Shown here: positions 7,456 to 16,369 of the stretch, piece by piece | Position numbering within the stretch: the first letter of the stretch is position 1 | How the letters are laid out: each line of letters starts with the position of its first letter | DNA from: Pyrobaculum arsenaticum DSM 13514 | Lineage (GTDB): Archaea > Thermoproteota > Thermoprotei > Thermoproteales > Thermoproteaceae | NCBI RefSeq assembly: GCF_000016385.1 | Contig: NC_009376.1 | Span: forward strand, 1,984,001 to 2,048,000 | Length of the DNA stretch: 64,000 bases | Direction: 5' to 3' | Notes under the pieces: generated by a model | The model's input: only the letters and a program-made list of their open reading frames with translations | Told to the model about the DNA's origin: nothing | Database searches by the model: none | Program-made: the position numbers and the translations under genes

Positions 7456-7802
7456 AGGCGTCTAGCTTTGGCTGTTTTTAAAATTTTTAGAACACCAGCG
7501 GCACCTCTGGCCCCTTCGCCGCCACGGCCTCTGCGGGCTTGAAGAGGCGGAACAATTAGCGGAACTGGCGAGGTAGCTTTGCGGCCTAGGTCAGTTTGTG
7601 AGACTGGGCCATAATCTAAAGCCTCACGCATAGGCCCAGGAGCACCCCTGAGATGTGCCCCCTTAGCGATATATTCATTATACCGGGCCATGACTAGAAG
7701 TCTGTCAAGAGTCAACATCTAAGTATTGCCTCTCTTTGCCTTTCAACTAGGCGCAACCCAATTGCTTTGCCCCATAATAAAACATTATGCCGTCTAGGTG
7801 GC
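7456..7802. other. Gap between rpl5 and PaREP1, mostly without a recognisable gene
   Basis: It holds the L5 promoter (about 7474-7483), the PAC2 C-terminal relic (7487-7545), and a small hairpin near the PaREP1 stop (CATAAT 7773-7778 with ATTATG 7784-7789, five-base loop). A minus-strand open frame across it overlaps the relic and the start of L5; its composition is mixed and it has no family motif, so I do not call it a gene. Confidence 0.4.
7487..7545 (-). pseudogene. Relic of a PAC2-family gene: C-terminal codons only
   Basis: On the minus strand this stretch reads LFKPAEAVAAKGPEVPLVF and a TAA stop. The intact PAC2 gene at 8596-9417 ends ILKPAEAMAPARREVPLVF and TAA. The last 21 bases before and including the stop region are identical, and the rest is clearly diverged. 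It appears to be the tail of a lost paralogue or of an old duplication. It sits directly upstream of the L5 promoter. Confidence 0.7.
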
Positions 7803-8270
7803 TCAGCGCACCGCTGCGGCCACGAGGTTGATCCCGCGCCTCACATATGTCAAACTCTCTTTCACCTCTTCAAGACTTAGTCTCCCCTCGTGAAACCCTT
7901 CTACGTGTAGAAACCAAGCCTCCCGTGCGGCTAGGCGAAATTCTATGCCGAATTTCTTCTCCAACTTCCTAATGGCGGAGAAAAAAGTAGCGGCCCTCCA
8001 CCGACCCTCTCGTTCTGCTAGCCTCGCCTCTTCGAGACCCAGATAAATCGCGGCGGCCTTAACCGCCTCCTCAAAGGCCTTATATGCCTTTTCAGAGGCC
8101 TGTACGGGATCCTCTAATTTCTCCGCCTCTTCTAAATACCGCATTGCCAACTCTAAATGGGCCTTTGCCTCTTCAGCCGGGTCTGCCCCCATGGCCTTTG
8201 ATAGGGCTGAAATGATGACATATTCCACGTCTATTCCCCTCTTCCTGGCCTCTGCCATTATGTTCTCCAC
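7803..8270 (-). CDS. PaREP1-family protein
   Basis: The product has the PaREP1 pattern: AEEAKAHLELAMRYLEEAEKL, then DPVQASEKAYKAFEEAVKA (the QASEK signature), a middle EGRWRAATFFSAIRKLEKKF, and an end HVEGFHEGRLSLEEVKESL resembling the family's terminal LHxxxF-region. It is all-helical and about 155 residues. I preferred GTG 8270 because a TATTTAAA box (about 8288-8296) lies about 23 nt upstream; ATG 8258 and the longer frame from 8327 are alternatives. The family is multicopy in Pyrobaculum and of unknown function; its helical-pair fold has been compared with HEPN proteins. Confidence 0.8.
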   Translation of the reverse strand: MENIMAEARKRGIDVEYVIISALSKAMGADPAEEAKAHLELAMRYLEEAEKLEDPVQASEKAYKAFEEAVKAAAIYLGLEEARLAEREGRWRAATFFSAIRKLEKKFGIEFRLAAREAWFLHVEGFHEGRLSLEEVKESLTYVRRGINLVAAAVR

Positions 8271-8327
8271 GTAAAGATCTTGGTCTTTTTTAAATACTAG
8301 CGGCGCCCTTCCCAAAACCCCGGTCAA

Positions 8328-8595
8328 AGGCGTCGGCTAGGAACTGCTCAGGTGATGCGCGAAGGCGCTAGGCGAGTGGTCACTGCAGCCTAGCAGATGC
8401 GTTAAAAAATGTCCTCGCCCCGCCGCTCGCTGTGCGGAGATGCCGTCCTGAGGGGCGTTTGGATCGGCGGCAAATTCTGGCACGCCGACCTTTCTAAGGA
8501 CTTCCATTGGGTGCATGAGTCCTCTTCTAAACGAGGAAAACGGCCCAACCACCCGGGGACAGCTGGCGAGGCCTCTCCAATGGGTCTAAGAAAAA
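8328..8595. other. Gap between PaREP1 and the PAC2 gene, no supported gene
   Basis: It contains the PaREP1 promoter at the left. A 71-codon minus-strand frame (8337-8552) includes MEVLRKVGVPEFAADPNAP but has a low-complexity end and no motif I recognise. It may be a decayed gene tail. TTAAAAAAT at about 8402-8410 is TATA-like, but nothing downstream of it is convincing. Confidence 0.3.
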
Positions 8596-9417
8596 TTAGA
8601 ACACCAGCGGCACCTCGCGCCTCGCCGGCGCCATGGCCTCCGCCGGCTTTAAGATGGCCTCTATGTTCTTCTCGATGAGGAAGGCATACCTAGTTGCGTG
8701 CTCTTGCAACTTTGCCGTGTCTATTTGGATATCTGCGAGCTTAGCCACAGCGTTTATTAGCTTCAACGCGGCGCCTACGTCAGGGCCGACCCGCCCGACA
8801 AGGTCGTTGAGTATAAGCATCACGTCGCGGTGGGTGGCGATTTTGCCGCTGTCTACCAGCCTCTTTATGGCGGTGAGTAGCTTAGACTCGGCGATTATGA
8901 GTGCGCCGTCTATGCTCCTGCCGAGCACTGCGTCTAGGTATGCCCCCTCGAGTCCGGTCACGGTGGCCTCTTTTATAGGCTCGAAGCCGTACTGCTTAAA
9001 CTTCTCCACTAGGCCCTCCTCCGTGACGAAGTAGACGTTTTCACTTTCCTTCTCGCCGGCAGCTGGCATGGCCGATAGGCAGACCACGAGTTTTACCTTG
9101 TTTTCCTCGGCCCAATCTAGGACCTTGTGGATGAACTCAGCGTAGATCTGCGGCGGTATGGGAACGTGTTGCCTAATGGCAAGGATGCCCGCCTCTTTCG
9201 AGTAGAACAGTCTGTGAGGCAGTTTCGCCGCGCCGTTGACGACGGCGATTACTGGAGGCATCTCCGTGATTTTAATTGCCCCTATCTCCTCCATCTTAAG
9301 CGCATCTATTAGATACTCAACTGCTATGACACCTGCCAGCGAGGGCTCGGGGCAAGCCATCACGAGGATGTTCTTTTTGTCCCGCGGCAGTCCGCTGATC
9401 TTTACTTCGAGACGCAT
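8596..9417 (-). CDS. PAC2-family protein (proteasome assembly chaperone-like)
   Basis: The 273-residue protein begins with an alpha/beta core typical of PAC2: ILVMACPEPSLAGVIAVEYL at about 17-36, then GAIKITEMPPVIAVVNGAAKLPHRLFYS and LAIRQHVPIPPQIYAEFIHK. The C-terminal 80 residues are helical. Eukaryotic relatives chaperone proteasome alpha-ring assembly; the archaeal role is not established. ATTTAATAC at about 9436-9446 fits as a TATA box about 26 nt before the ATG. A diverged copy of its 3-prime end lies at 7487-7545. Confidence 0.85.
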   Translation of the reverse strand: MRLEVKISGLPRDKKNILVMACPEPSLAGVIAVEYLIDALKMEEIGAIKITEMPPVIAVVNGAAKLPHRLFYSKEAGILAIRQHVPIPPQIYAEFIHKVLDWAEENKVKLVVCLSAMPAAGEKESENVYFVTEEGLVEKFKQYGFEPIKEATVTGLEGAYLDAVLGRSIDGALIIAESKLLTAIKRLVDSGKIATHRDVMLILNDLVGRVGPDVGAALKLINAVAKLADIQIDTAKLQEHATRYAFLIEKNIEAILKPAEAMAPARREVPLVF

Positions 9418-9491
9418 GTGCCTGGCTACACATCATGTATTAAATATTTCTGCCGTTGTCTAAATTTTTAAAGCTCTTCACAGTACGCGCC

Positions 9492-10088
9492 ATGGGTAAG
9501 GCGGTTGCTTTCCACGGATACAGAAGCTCCCCGGAAAACATCGGCTGGCTTATAGCCCCGCTCCGCGAGGCGGGGTTCAACGTCGTGATGCCGTTTATTA
9601 GAGATGTGGATGACGGCTACGAGGAGGGGCTGAAGGAGCTACCTGCGGACGTGGTGGCGGGCCACAGCATGGGGGGCACAGTGGCGCTCCTACTGGCGGC
9701 CCGGAACCCCGGCAGTGTTAAATGTGTAATTGCGGTGGCTTCCCCCGTCGATAGGAGGTTACAACTGCAGTACCTGCTTCAGTCGGAGGATCCTTACCTG
9801 AAAAAGTTGGCTAACCAACTCGCCTCCCTTGGAAATAAGCTGGAGCAGACGTCACCCTCCCGCTTTATTGGCAACGGGATGCCGCCTGTGCTCTACATAA
9901 GAGGCTCCGAGGATCGGGTCGTGCCCAGGACCCACGTCGACATCCTCGCCGGGCTGTCAGACCGCTTTAACTTCCCCCTCGAGGTCGTTGAGATAGAGGG
10001 CATGGCGCATAGCCCACAGAGAGAGGACCACGTGGCCGCCGTTGCTGATGCGGTGAAAAAGTTTGTGGCAAAGTACTGCGCCCCCTAG
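9492..10088 (+). CDS. Alpha/beta hydrolase
   Basis: ATG 9492 is chosen as the start: TTTTTAAAG at 9464-9472 lies about 24 nt upstream, and the longer frame would run through that box. The 198-residue product has an oxyanion-type HGYRSS near 8-13, a nucleophile elbow GHSMGGT near 66-72 (Ser69 of GxSxG), an acid in GSEDRVVP near 142-149 and a histidine in MAHSPQ near 172-177. This is a complete Ser-Asp-His triad in a small cytosolic esterase/lipase-like fold. The substrate is unknown. The gene converges with the DUF2192 gene, overlapping it by four bases. Confidence 0.85.
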   Translation: MGKAVAFHGYRSSPENIGWLIAPLREAGFNVVMPFIRDVDDGYEEGLKELPADVVAGHSMGGTVALLLAARNPGSVKCVIAVASPVDRRLQLQYLLQSEDPYLKKLANQLASLGNKLEQTSPSRFIGNGMPPVLYIRGSEDRVVPRTHVDILAGLSDRFNFPLEVVEIEGMAHSPQREDHVAAVADAVKKFVAKYCAP

Positions 10089-10825
10089 CCTAGTTTAGGC
10101 AGGGCGCCCTTTGCGAATAGCTTCGAGAGTGTTGATTTGTCGACTTTGTATATGTGGTGGGCGACCTCCGCTATTAGGCGGTCGCTGGGTTTGCACTGCT
10201 GGAAGCCCATCTTGAGGCAGTAGGTGTATTTCAGGATTTTTAAACTGTCGGCGCTCCTTATTTTCCCCAGCGCTATCTCCTCTGCTATTTTATACGCGCT
10301 GTAGAACGCGGCGTAGTTCACGAGCCGCTCGGCGAGGCTTGGGTAGACTACTTCGTATGTCTTGATCGCCTTTACTAGGAGCATCTCTGGGTAGTAGCCG
10401 AGTATTGTCCCTGTAAAGACCAGCCTTAGCACTCTGAAAACCTTGTCTTCTTCTGACTTGCCTTTTATCTCGTCCGTCTTCCGCCTTAGGGACTCCGCTG
10501 TTTCCTGGGTGACAACTTCGCCTACGTTGCGGATAATCTCGACGGCCTCTAGGCTTCTGTTTTCTATGTAGAAAACATTGTCGAAGTCTCCTGGGGCTAA
10601 TATCCCAGTTCCGTAAACGCCGACAAGGTAGACCGTTGCGACCTCCTTGTCGTAGACTCCTTCTTTGGAAAGGCCGCGGAAAGGCTCTATCCTTTTTGAT
10701 TTGTATATCTCCTGCAACTCAGCCACTAGGGCGGAGCGGGAGGTTATGAACCCGTTGAGAACCCTCTCTAGGAGGATGAGGGCGGCTTCGATCCTATCCT
10801 TGTGTAGCTGTTTTGCCGTCTCCAT
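10085..10825 (-). CDS. Conserved crenarchaeal protein, probably DUF2192 family
   Basis: The 246-residue helical protein has features of DUF2192: RIEAALILLERVLNGFITSRSALVAELQEIYKS... and YGTGILAPGDFDNVF near 73-87 with a C-terminal half rich in Tyr and Ala (VNYAAFYSAYKIAEEIALGKI). The function is unknown. Its start lies 32 bases inside the 3-prime end of the L10e gene. No later ATG or GTG would leave a sensible N-terminus, so the overlap looks real and implies coupled translation with the ribosomal gene. I am sure it is a real gene and less sure of the family number. Confidence 0.7.
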   Translation of the reverse strand: METAKQLHKDRIEAALILLERVLNGFITSRSALVAELQEIYKSKRIEPFRGLSKEGVYDKEVATVYLVGVYGTGILAPGDFDNVFYIENRSLEAVEIIRNVGEVVTQETAESLRRKTDEIKGKSEEDKVFRVLRLVFTGTILGYYPEMLLVKAIKTYEVVYPSLAERLVNYAAFYSAYKIAEEIALGKIRSADSLKILKYTYCLKMGFQQCKPSDRLIAEVAHHIYKVDKSTLSKLFAKGALPKLG

Positions 10826-11342
10826 CGCCCTTTGGCTCTATCACGATTCTCGTGGGCAACGGTAGTTTTGACGCGGCTCGCCTAAACGCCTCTTTTATGT
10901 GGGCAAGGTGCTCTGGCTTGAACTCGGCGTAGAAGAGTATCTGGCCCGGCTCCACTCTGGCGGCTCTGCCAGCCGGGGAGCCGAAGGCCAGCCTCATCCC
11001 CTCTTGGAGACGGTCTGCGCCCGCCATGGCAAGCATTCTGTTTTCGCGCAACACGTGGTGGGGGATTACGTTGAGTCTGAGGTAGTAGTTTGCGTCTCCG
11101 ACGTATTTGGTGAGGTACTTAGACGCCATCTGTCTAGCCGCCTCTAAGGCCTGCATTCTTATTTGGCCTCGCTCCTCTACGATGAGCTTGGCTACCATGG
11201 GGAAGGTGGCCCTCGCCGCGGCGCTTGTGGTGCCCATGTCGAACTTAGGTATCTGGATCATCGGCGCTCCGTGTATGTACTCCTCCCTAGTGTAAGGGGG
11301 CCCCTTAATCCTCCTGTAGCACCTCGCCGGCCTTACTGGCAT
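10794..11342 (-). CDS. rpl10e: 50S ribosomal protein L10e (uL16)
   Basis: The 182-residue protein has the archaeal/eukaryotic L16/L10e pattern: MPVRPARCYRRIKGPPYTREEYIHGAP, LRLNVIPHHVLRENRMLAMAGADRLQEGMR near 91-120, and FGSPAGRAARVEPGQILF. It sits near the peptidyl-transferase centre of the large subunit. AATTTATAAT at about 11363-11375 lies about 26 nt before the ATG, although it falls at the 3-prime end of the NAC gene, so L10e may have its own promoter as well as readthrough from alaS-nac. Confidence 0.95.
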   Translation of the reverse strand: MPVRPARCYRRIKGPPYTREEYIHGAPMIQIPKFDMGTTSAAARATFPMVAKLIVEERGQIRMQALEAARQMASKYLTKYVGDANYYLRLNVIPHHVLRENRMLAMAGADRLQEGMRLAFGSPAGRAARVEPGQILFYAEFKPEHLAHIKEAFRRAASKLPLPTRIVIEPKGDGDGKTATQG

Positions 11343-11362
11343 GTCCCTTCAATGGGTGAGTA

Positions 11363-11749
11363 TTATAAATTTGACTGTTTTTTTGACATCAGCTTCATGG
11401 CGGCTTGCACCAGGTCGCCTTTGGCCTCTATGAGAGCTTTCACCACCTCCTCCCTCGGCGCGCCAGTCTGTTCGGCGACAAGCGCGATGTCCTCCTCGCT
11501 TGGCACGTACTCCGACGCTGGCTGAGGCTGGGGGGCCGGCGCGATTTTCTGCACTGAGCTCTCTGAAGTCTGTATCTGGAACGCCAACACCTTATTAGGC
11601 ATCCTCATAAGAGCCACGGTGGGGTTGTTAATACGTAAAACCTCGCCGTTTCTCAGCCTTATCTCTACGTAGGCGGCGTCTACCTCCTCCACCTTAATGC
11701 CCATTCGCTTCAGTAGCCTCTCTAGATCCTTAGGACTTGTGGGAATCAT
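11363..11749 (-). CDS. nac: Nascent polypeptide-associated complex protein (archaeal NAC)
   Basis: The 128-residue protein has a NAC domain at about 8-65 ([20 protein letters not shown], then [19 protein letters not shown]). A Pro-rich linker follows, then a UBA domain at about 82-122 ([20 protein letters not shown], then [18 protein letters not shown]). This is the standard archaeal homodimeric NAC that binds nascent chains at the ribosome exit. The ATG overlaps the alaS stop as ATGA, so translation is coupled to alaS. Confidence 0.95.
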   Translation of the reverse strand: MIPTSPKDLERLLKRMGIKVEEVDAAYVEIRLRNGEVLRINNPTVALMRMPNKVLAFQIQTSESSVQKIAPAPQPQPASEYVPSEEDIALVAEQTGAPREEVVKALIEAKGDLVQAAMKLMSKKQSNL

Positions 11750-14424
11750 GACAAGGCCCTCCTCAAGGCGTCTATTAATGTCTTCACGTCGCCGCTGTAC
11801 ACGCCCTGGGCAAATGTCCGCGACCCGCCTCCTCTAAAGCCAACTTCGCGGAGAGACTTGACTATCGGTGCCACGTCCGCGCCACCTGTAAATATAGATA
11901 ATTTGTTGCCTCCCATCACCACCAAGACGAGGTCCTTATCCCTACCAGTGGCCTCCTCCGCCACCTTCTTGGCTAAGTCCTCGTCGTCGAGCTCCACCAC
12001 GGCCAGTTTGTACCGCCCAACCTGCTCGGCCTTGAGACTCTGCGCCATTTGCTTGGCGTAGAGCTCTGCGTAGTGCCGCCACTTTCTCTCCGCCTCCTCA
12101 GCCCTTGACGCCAACCTCTTCACCGCCTCTACCACGTTGTCTCTACTTCCCCCGGCCACCTGGGCCGCTTGCCCCAGTTGTCTTTCAAGCTCCTGGATGT
12201 AGGACAGGGCATGTAGGCCCGTGGTGAAGATAAACCGCACCACCCCGTCGGCTATGCGCTCCACCTTCTGTATTTTTATAATGCCGATCTCCCCCGTCGA
12301 CTTTAGGTGCGTCCCCCCGCACGCCTGCACATCGTACGGGTCGGAGTCGGGCCCAATTTGCACCACCCTTATCTCCCTAGCAGGCACGACACCGCCTTGG
12401 TACAGAATGAAGCCGTACTTCGCCTCCGCCTCGTTCCGGGGCATAATCTTAACGTACACCGGCAAGTTGGCCTGGACGGCCGAGTTGGCAAGCCTCTCAA
12501 TCTCGGCGACCTCCTCGGGGGTGGGTAACTTATAGTGGGTTACGTCTAGGCGGCTGGAGGGGATGTCCTTCTGCGCCCCTGCCTGCCATATGTGAGGCCC
12601 GAGGACGCGCCTAATACTCTGGATCAAGACATGCGTCCCCGTGTGCATTTTCATAAGGGCGTACCTCCTCTCCCAGTCGATTTCGCCCACCACCTCGACC
12701 CCCTCGGGAGGCGGCTGACCCTCCACCACGTGGACAATTATGTGGCCAACCCGCTGTACGTCCACCACCTTCGCCGCGCCGCCGCTGTACTTCAACACGC
12801 CCACATCCCCCGGCTGGCCGCCCCCCTCTGCGTAGAAGGCGGTTTGGTCGAGAACAACATATTTCCCGTCCACCACCCTAAGCACCTTTGCCTTGAAGCT
12901 ACGCATATACGGATCTTCGTAGAAAAGCTCCCTCGTCCTAGGCAGATCTATCACCTTGGCCATCTCCACTAGGGTGGACTCCGGCTGTTTCTCCTTCTTG
13001 GCATGTCTCGCGGCAAGCCTAGAGTAGAAGTCGTCGGGCACCTTCACCTCGACACCCTGCGTCTTGGCGACGTCCGCAACGATCTCAGGCGGGAGGCCGA
13101 AGCTGTCGTATAGGGCGACTAGGTCATCGGGCGACAGGGAGGCGGCGCCTCTCCTCCTAGCCTCGTCTAAGGCCTTCTTCACAACTGTGGGGGCTGACTT
13201 AAGTATCTCCTTGTACTTCCTCTCCTCTAGATCAACAAGCTCCAGTATCAAGTCGCGCGCGGCCCAAACCTCAGGGTAGTCTACTTTAAGCTCTTTTAGG
13301 TGCATATCAATAAGCTCTACCAGCGGCGCCTCTATGCCGGCGAGCTTCAAGTTCTTCAATATGCGCCGGATGAGAAGCCTGGCGAGGTAGCCCGCCCCGC
13401 TGTTGGAGGGAATCACTCCATCGGCGATCATCCACGACACAGTGCGGCTGTGATCGGCGAGGACGTATAAAGCCTCCTGGGGCCTAAACACCTCCCTCAG
13501 CCACTTCCCATCGACTCCGATTTTCTCCGCTATGAGGTCGTACGCCTTCTCCAAGCCGATCACCTCGGGATCCATCTGGCCGAAGTATATCGAAGCCTTG
13601 CCCATCACCTCGGCAGGCGGCTCAGGCACCCCCAGCTTCTGCCGGGCCCTGTCCAGAAACGGCCCAAAAACAGCGTCGTAGATCGTCGGGGTGCCTTTCA
13701 AAAGCCAGTAGATACGCTCAAGGCCGTAGCCCGTATCCACGATCTTCAGCGGAAGCTCCACGTACTTCCCCTCTTTTGTTTCGTAGTGCATAAACACCAG
13801 CGTCGCCACCTCCAGCCCCCTGACAAGCACCTCATAGCACTCGCCGGCGTTGCCCCCGCCCTCCCACATAGACTCCTTAAAGGTTATCTCCTCCGGCGTT
13901 ATCCCCAGCTCCTTGGTGAAGAACTCGTAGGCGTACTCCGTAGTTTCGTCGATCCAGTAAACGTACTTGTCCGGGTAGTTAAAGGCGTGATGCGCCATCA
14001 TCTCGAAGCCGGTGAGGTGGCGGCCGCTCCTCCCCACCTTATCCACGTCGGTTAGCCTAATCGACGGCTGAGATATGACGAGGGGGTTCGCCGGCGGGGG
14101 CACGGCGCCGCTTGTAACCCAGGGCTGGAAGTCGTATATAGACGCGCCAACGAGGTAGACATCGTCGCGCCACCTCGCCACTACTGGGTATCGCTTTATC
14201 CTCGCGTGGCCCCGCCGCTCGAAAAATCTCAAAAACCTCTCCCTCAACTCAGTTAGGGAATCCACGGCCACCTTGACAGGAGGACTGCCTATGAAGCCGT
14301 AAGGCACACAGGGCTGGTCGCCACAATAGACCTGGTCGTGTCTTAAAGTCCAGAAGTAAGACTTACACAGCGGACATTGCTTCCTCAGATAGCCGGAGCG
14401 CTCCAAAATTTTGGCCGAAAGCAC
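11746..14424 (-). CDS. alaS: Alanyl-tRNA synthetase, archaeal type
   Basis: The 892-residue protein has an N-terminal archaeal extension with cysteines ([19 protein letters not shown], 18-36). The class II catalytic core follows ([34 protein letters not shown]). The editing domain has HTGTHVLIQ near 605 (HxxxH) and [13 protein letters not shown] near 700 (CxxxH), followed by a coiled-coil region and a DHHA1-like end. It charges tRNA-Ala. GTG 14424 is the start; the TATA box TTATAAATAAC is shared in overlapping, divergent orientation with the gene at 14469. It leads the alaS-nac-rpl10e-DUF2192 run. Confidence 0.96.
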   Translation of the reverse strand: MLSAKILERSGYLRKQCPLCKSYFWTLRHDQVYCGDQPCVPYGFIGSPPVKVAVDSLTELRERFLRFFERRGHARIKRYPVVARWRDDVYLVGASIYDFQPWVTSGAVPPPANPLVISQPSIRLTDVDKVGRSGRHLTGFEMMAHHAFNYPDKYVYWIDETTEYAYEFFTKELGITPEEITFKESMWEGGGNAGECYEVLVRGLEVATLVFMHYETKEGKYVELPLKIVDTGYGLERIYWLLKGTPTIYDAVFGPFLDRARQKLGVPEPPAEVMGKASIYFGQMDPEVIGLEKAYDLIAEKIGVDGKWLREVFRPQEALYVLADHSRTVSWMIADGVIPSNSGAGYLARLLIRRILKNLKLAGIEAPLVELIDMHLKELKVDYPEVWAARDLILELVDLEERKYKEILKSAPTVVKKALDEARRRGAASLSPDDLVALYDSFGLPPEIVADVAKTQGVEVKVPDDFYSRLAARHAKKEKQPESTLVEMAKVIDLPRTRELFYEDPYMRSFKAKVLRVVDGKYVVLDQTAFYAEGGGQPGDVGVLKYSGGAAKVVDVQRVGHIIVHVVEGQPPPEGVEVVGEIDWERRYALMKMHTGTHVLIQSIRRVLGPHIWQAGAQKDIPSSRLDVTHYKLPTPEEVAEIERLANSAVQANLPVYVKIMPRNEAEAKYGFILYQGGVVPAREIRVVQIGPDSDPYDVQACGGTHLKSTGEIGIIKIQKVERIADGVVRFIFTTGLHALSYIQELERQLGQAAQVAGGSRDNVVEAVKRLASRAEEAERKWRHYAELYAKQMAQSLKAEQVGRYKLAVVELDDEDLAKKVAEEATGRDKDLVLVVMGGNKLSIFTGGADVAPIVKSLREVGFRGGGSRTFAQGVYSGDVKTLIDALRRALS

Positions 14425-14468
14425 CCCGTGACATGGTTAGTTATTTATAAAGCTTATCTCAGAACCCC

Positions 14469-14858
14469 GTGGACCTCCACGAGGCAGTATTACTTCTACG
14501 CGAGAAGTTAAAAAGTAGGTCTTTTAGAAAGGCGGTAGGAGGACAAACTGCCACCGCAATAGAGATGCTACTCGCGGCATATGAGTGTGGGGGGTTCATA
14601 GAGCCAAGGGAAGCCGCCGAGCTAGTAAACAACTACTACGTGTTCGAGTCGAGAGTTCGGCGCGTGTTGGAGCTGTACAATAAATTGACACGCGGCTCGC
14701 TTAGGGCAATTGCGAGGGAGATCCTTGGCGAGGAGTTCTATGGGGAGCCTATTGAGTACGACGTTTTGTTAAAAGAACTAGAAAACTACCGGAAGTACGT
14801 ATTTTCAATAGCCGAGAGGGTGCTGAGGTGCTACTCCTCAACAAGCTCGAGGGCGTAA
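14469..14858 (+). CDS. Conserved hypothetical helical protein
   Basis: The 129-residue, all-helical protein starts at GTG 14469 (DLHEAVLLLREKLKSRSFRK) about 24 nt after TTATTTATAAAG (14438-14450), a leaderless spacing. It contains TATAIEMLLAAYECGGFIEPREAAELV and a C-terminal ELENYRKYVFSIAERVLRC. I recognise no family. Its last ten codons overlap the end of the Spt4 gene on the other strand. It sits between alaS and the Spt4/Rpo7 pair, among translation and transcription genes, which is only weak evidence for its role. Confidence 0.7.
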   Translation: MDLHEAVLLLREKLKSRSFRKAVGGQTATAIEMLLAAYECGGFIEPREAAELVNNYYVFESRVRRVLELYNKLTRGSLRAIAREILGEEFYGEPIEYDVLLKELENYRKYVFSIAERVLRCYSSTSSRA

Positions 14859-15052
14859 ATGCCAGGCTTATCGAGCCCCAGTCTCTTGGCAATACAGGAC
14901 TTTGCCGGATCGATTACGGCTATCATCCCGCGCCACTTCAAGGCGAACTCCTCTGACCCACAATTGGGACACTGCTTCGCGTCCTCTGGCACCACTAGCT
15001 TACAGCGGCGGCAAGCCTTGTATCCTGATAGGGTGCGTCTCTTCGTACTCAT
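14831..15052 (-). CDS. spt4: Transcription elongation factor Spt4 (RpoE'')
   Basis: The start at ATG 15052 forms an ATGA overlap with the rpo7 stop. The 73-residue product carries the Spt4 zinc ribbon, CRRCKLVVPEDAKQCPNCGS, with CxxC at both ends, followed by LKWRGMIAVIDPAKS and LGLDKPGIYALELVE. It partners with Spt5 in RNA polymerase processivity. The rpo7-spt4 order is the standard archaeal pair. Confidence 0.95.
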   Translation of the reverse strand: MSTKRRTLSGYKACRRCKLVVPEDAKQCPNCGSEEFALKWRGMIAVIDPAKSCIAKRLGLDKPGIYALELVEE

Positions 15053-15624
15053 GCCTTCTTGGCGGCGGGCTTCCTCTCCTTTATCCACTCAAGCTTGCCT
15101 AGACCTGGCATCCTCATGGTGAGGGTTACTCTTAGCAGTAGCTCCGTCCCCTCACGGGGCGTCGTGAAGCTGACTCCGGTAATTCTAGCCCTCACTATAT
15201 CGCCTACGGTAACCTTCCTCTTTGTCCTCTCTCCTATGTAGCTCTTGGTGCTTGCGTCGAAGAAGATGTTGGGCTCGTCCATAACGTGTATCTTGTTGAT
15301 AAAGCCCAGCACAGGCCCTATCCTAACAAGCATCCCCATCTCCCTGACGTTCTCCACGACGCCTTCTACAATCTCGCCATCTAGCGGCATGAAGGCCAAC
15401 ATTGTGAATACAGCCTTGTGGTACGTCCCACCGTCGCCGAATACTATCTTGCCTTCTCTGCTTACCTTTGTGTTTAATACAGCCACAACATAGCCCACCT
15501 CCCTCAGCACTCTTCCCTCGTACCTGTTTTTAAGTTGCAACAAGGCAGTCTCCTCGAGGGGTTTTCCAAACTCGCTTGGTGGGATACGGACGTAGTCCTC
15601 TGCCTCTACTAGTCTGAAAGGCAC
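15049..15624 (-). CDS. rpo7: RNA polymerase subunit Rpo7 (RpoE')
   Basis: The 191-residue protein has the RNP-like N-terminal domain (FRLVEAEDYVRIPPSEFGKP) and a C-terminal S1/OB domain (GEIVEGVVENVREMGMLVRI, then GFINKIHVMDEP). This is the stalk subunit, homologous to Rpb7, that pairs with Rpo4 and binds nascent RNA. GTG 15624 follows a TATATAAAAG box (about 15640-15650) by about 24 nt. It is cotranscribed with spt4. Confidence 0.95.
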   Translation of the reverse strand: MPFRLVEAEDYVRIPPSEFGKPLEETALLQLKNRYEGRVLREVGYVVAVLNTKVSREGKIVFGDGGTYHKAVFTMLAFMPLDGEIVEGVVENVREMGMLVRIGPVLGFINKIHVMDEPNIFFDASTKSYIGERTKRKVTVGDIVRARITGVSFTTPREGTELLLRVTLTMRMPGLGKLEWIKERKPAAKKA

Positions 15625-15867
15625 AGAGGCTATACACCCCGCTTTTATATACTTTAAGTGTAGGATGAAAAACGACCTCGCCTATAGGCCAAACCACTGC
15701 ATAAATTCTAGCCACGCCTCTCACAGGTCAATTCCTGATAGTGCTATACGCCGTATATTCATTACGCGCTCTCGGACCAGAACTACCGTCCACTTTATGG
15801 ACGTTGCCGCCACTAAGGCGCCCAGGCAACAGACGTGAAAAATTAAATTTCCGATGTGGTAGCAACA

Positions 15868-15921
15868 TGGTGATGCAGAGGTTTCCGGAGCGAGCGGATG
15901 AGCGGGGCCGTGTATCTGACT
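15868..15921 (+). ncRNA. Candidate C/D-box guide sRNA
   Basis: A C box GTGATGC (15870-15876; consensus RUGAUGA) and a D box CTGA (15916-15919) are separated by 39 nt, the usual length of the D'-C' interior of archaeal C/D sRNAs. Inside, CGGATGA (15895-15901) could be the C' box; the D' box is poor (CGGA or GCGA). AAATTAAATT centred near 15845 lies 25 nt before the C box and would start the transcript there. No open frame uses the segment. Unproven: no rRNA or tRNA target was searched. Confidence 0.42.
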
Positions 15922-16328
15922 TAGTAGAAATCGATCACTTGCACGTCTATTAGGCTTAGGATAGGCGATTGAAGGGGGATATAATACGCCTCTCGGGAGG
16001 GTAGGGCCGGCGAAGCCACTACCCCTTGCCTACCGTAGAACACAACCCCCACAGCCTTTTTGTGAGTTGGAAAATACAGCCACCCAGATCCCTTTATTGC
16101 TGTGTTTATTTTTACATAGTTGCCTTCAAGGCTTAATAACTTTATTTTTATAAAGTTTTTTTGTCGTAATAGATTAGCTAAATAGATTTTAATTTTACTG
16201 CATGGAATTACCTTAAACACATTTTTATCATTTTTTAAATTCTTTATGACAATGAGACATCTATTTTGTACTAATTTCGATCTGTACATCACGATATGCA
16301 ATTGCTTGTTGCTCTCTCTCCTAACCAC
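15921..16328 (-). CDS. Hypothetical protein, AT-rich gene divergent from malic enzyme
   Basis: GTG 16328 lies about 22 nt from the AT-rich TATA region shared with the malic enzyme gene, so I take it as the start; ATG 16289 is an alternative. The 135-residue basic protein reads [20 protein letters not shown] early and [20 protein letters not shown] later, ending [12 protein letters not shown]. It is predicted mostly beta-strand with no signal peptide or membrane helix. The 5-prime half is much richer in A and T than its neighbours, which may mean foreign origin. I recognise no family. Confidence 0.55.
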   Translation of the reverse strand: MVRRESNKQLHIVMYRSKLVQNRCLIVIKNLKNDKNVFKVIPCSKIKIYLANLLRQKNFIKIKLLSLEGNYVKINTAIKGSGWLYFPTHKKAVGVVFYGRQGVVASPALPSREAYYIPLQSPILSLIDVQVIDFY

Positions 16329-16331
16329 CTC

Positions 16332-16360
16332 TCGACGTAATATTTAATTATATATCCTTT
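16332..16360. promoter_or_regulatory. Shared divergent promoter for malic enzyme and the 15921-16328 gene
   Basis: The stretch TATTTAATTATATAT at about 16341-16355 is TATA-like on both strands. Its centre is about 22-24 nt from GTG 16370 on the plus strand and from GTG 16328 on the minus strand. Both genes would then have leaderless transcripts from overlapping promoters, so polymerase binding on one side should exclude the other. Confidence 0.5.
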
Positions 16361-16369
16361 GCTCTTATT

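Noticed and set aside
7425..7718. 97-codon minus-strand frame upstream of rpl5
   Set aside because: It overlaps the start of L5 and the PAC2 relic, and the composition changes along its length. Probably chance.
8340..8400. GTGATGC near 8351 as a C box
   Set aside because: The D position has CTGC and the interior boxes are missing.
8337..8552. 71-codon minus-strand frame with MEVLRKVGVPEFAADPNAP
   Set aside because: No family recognised, poor second half, no clear promoter. It could be a decayed tail but is not supported as a gene.
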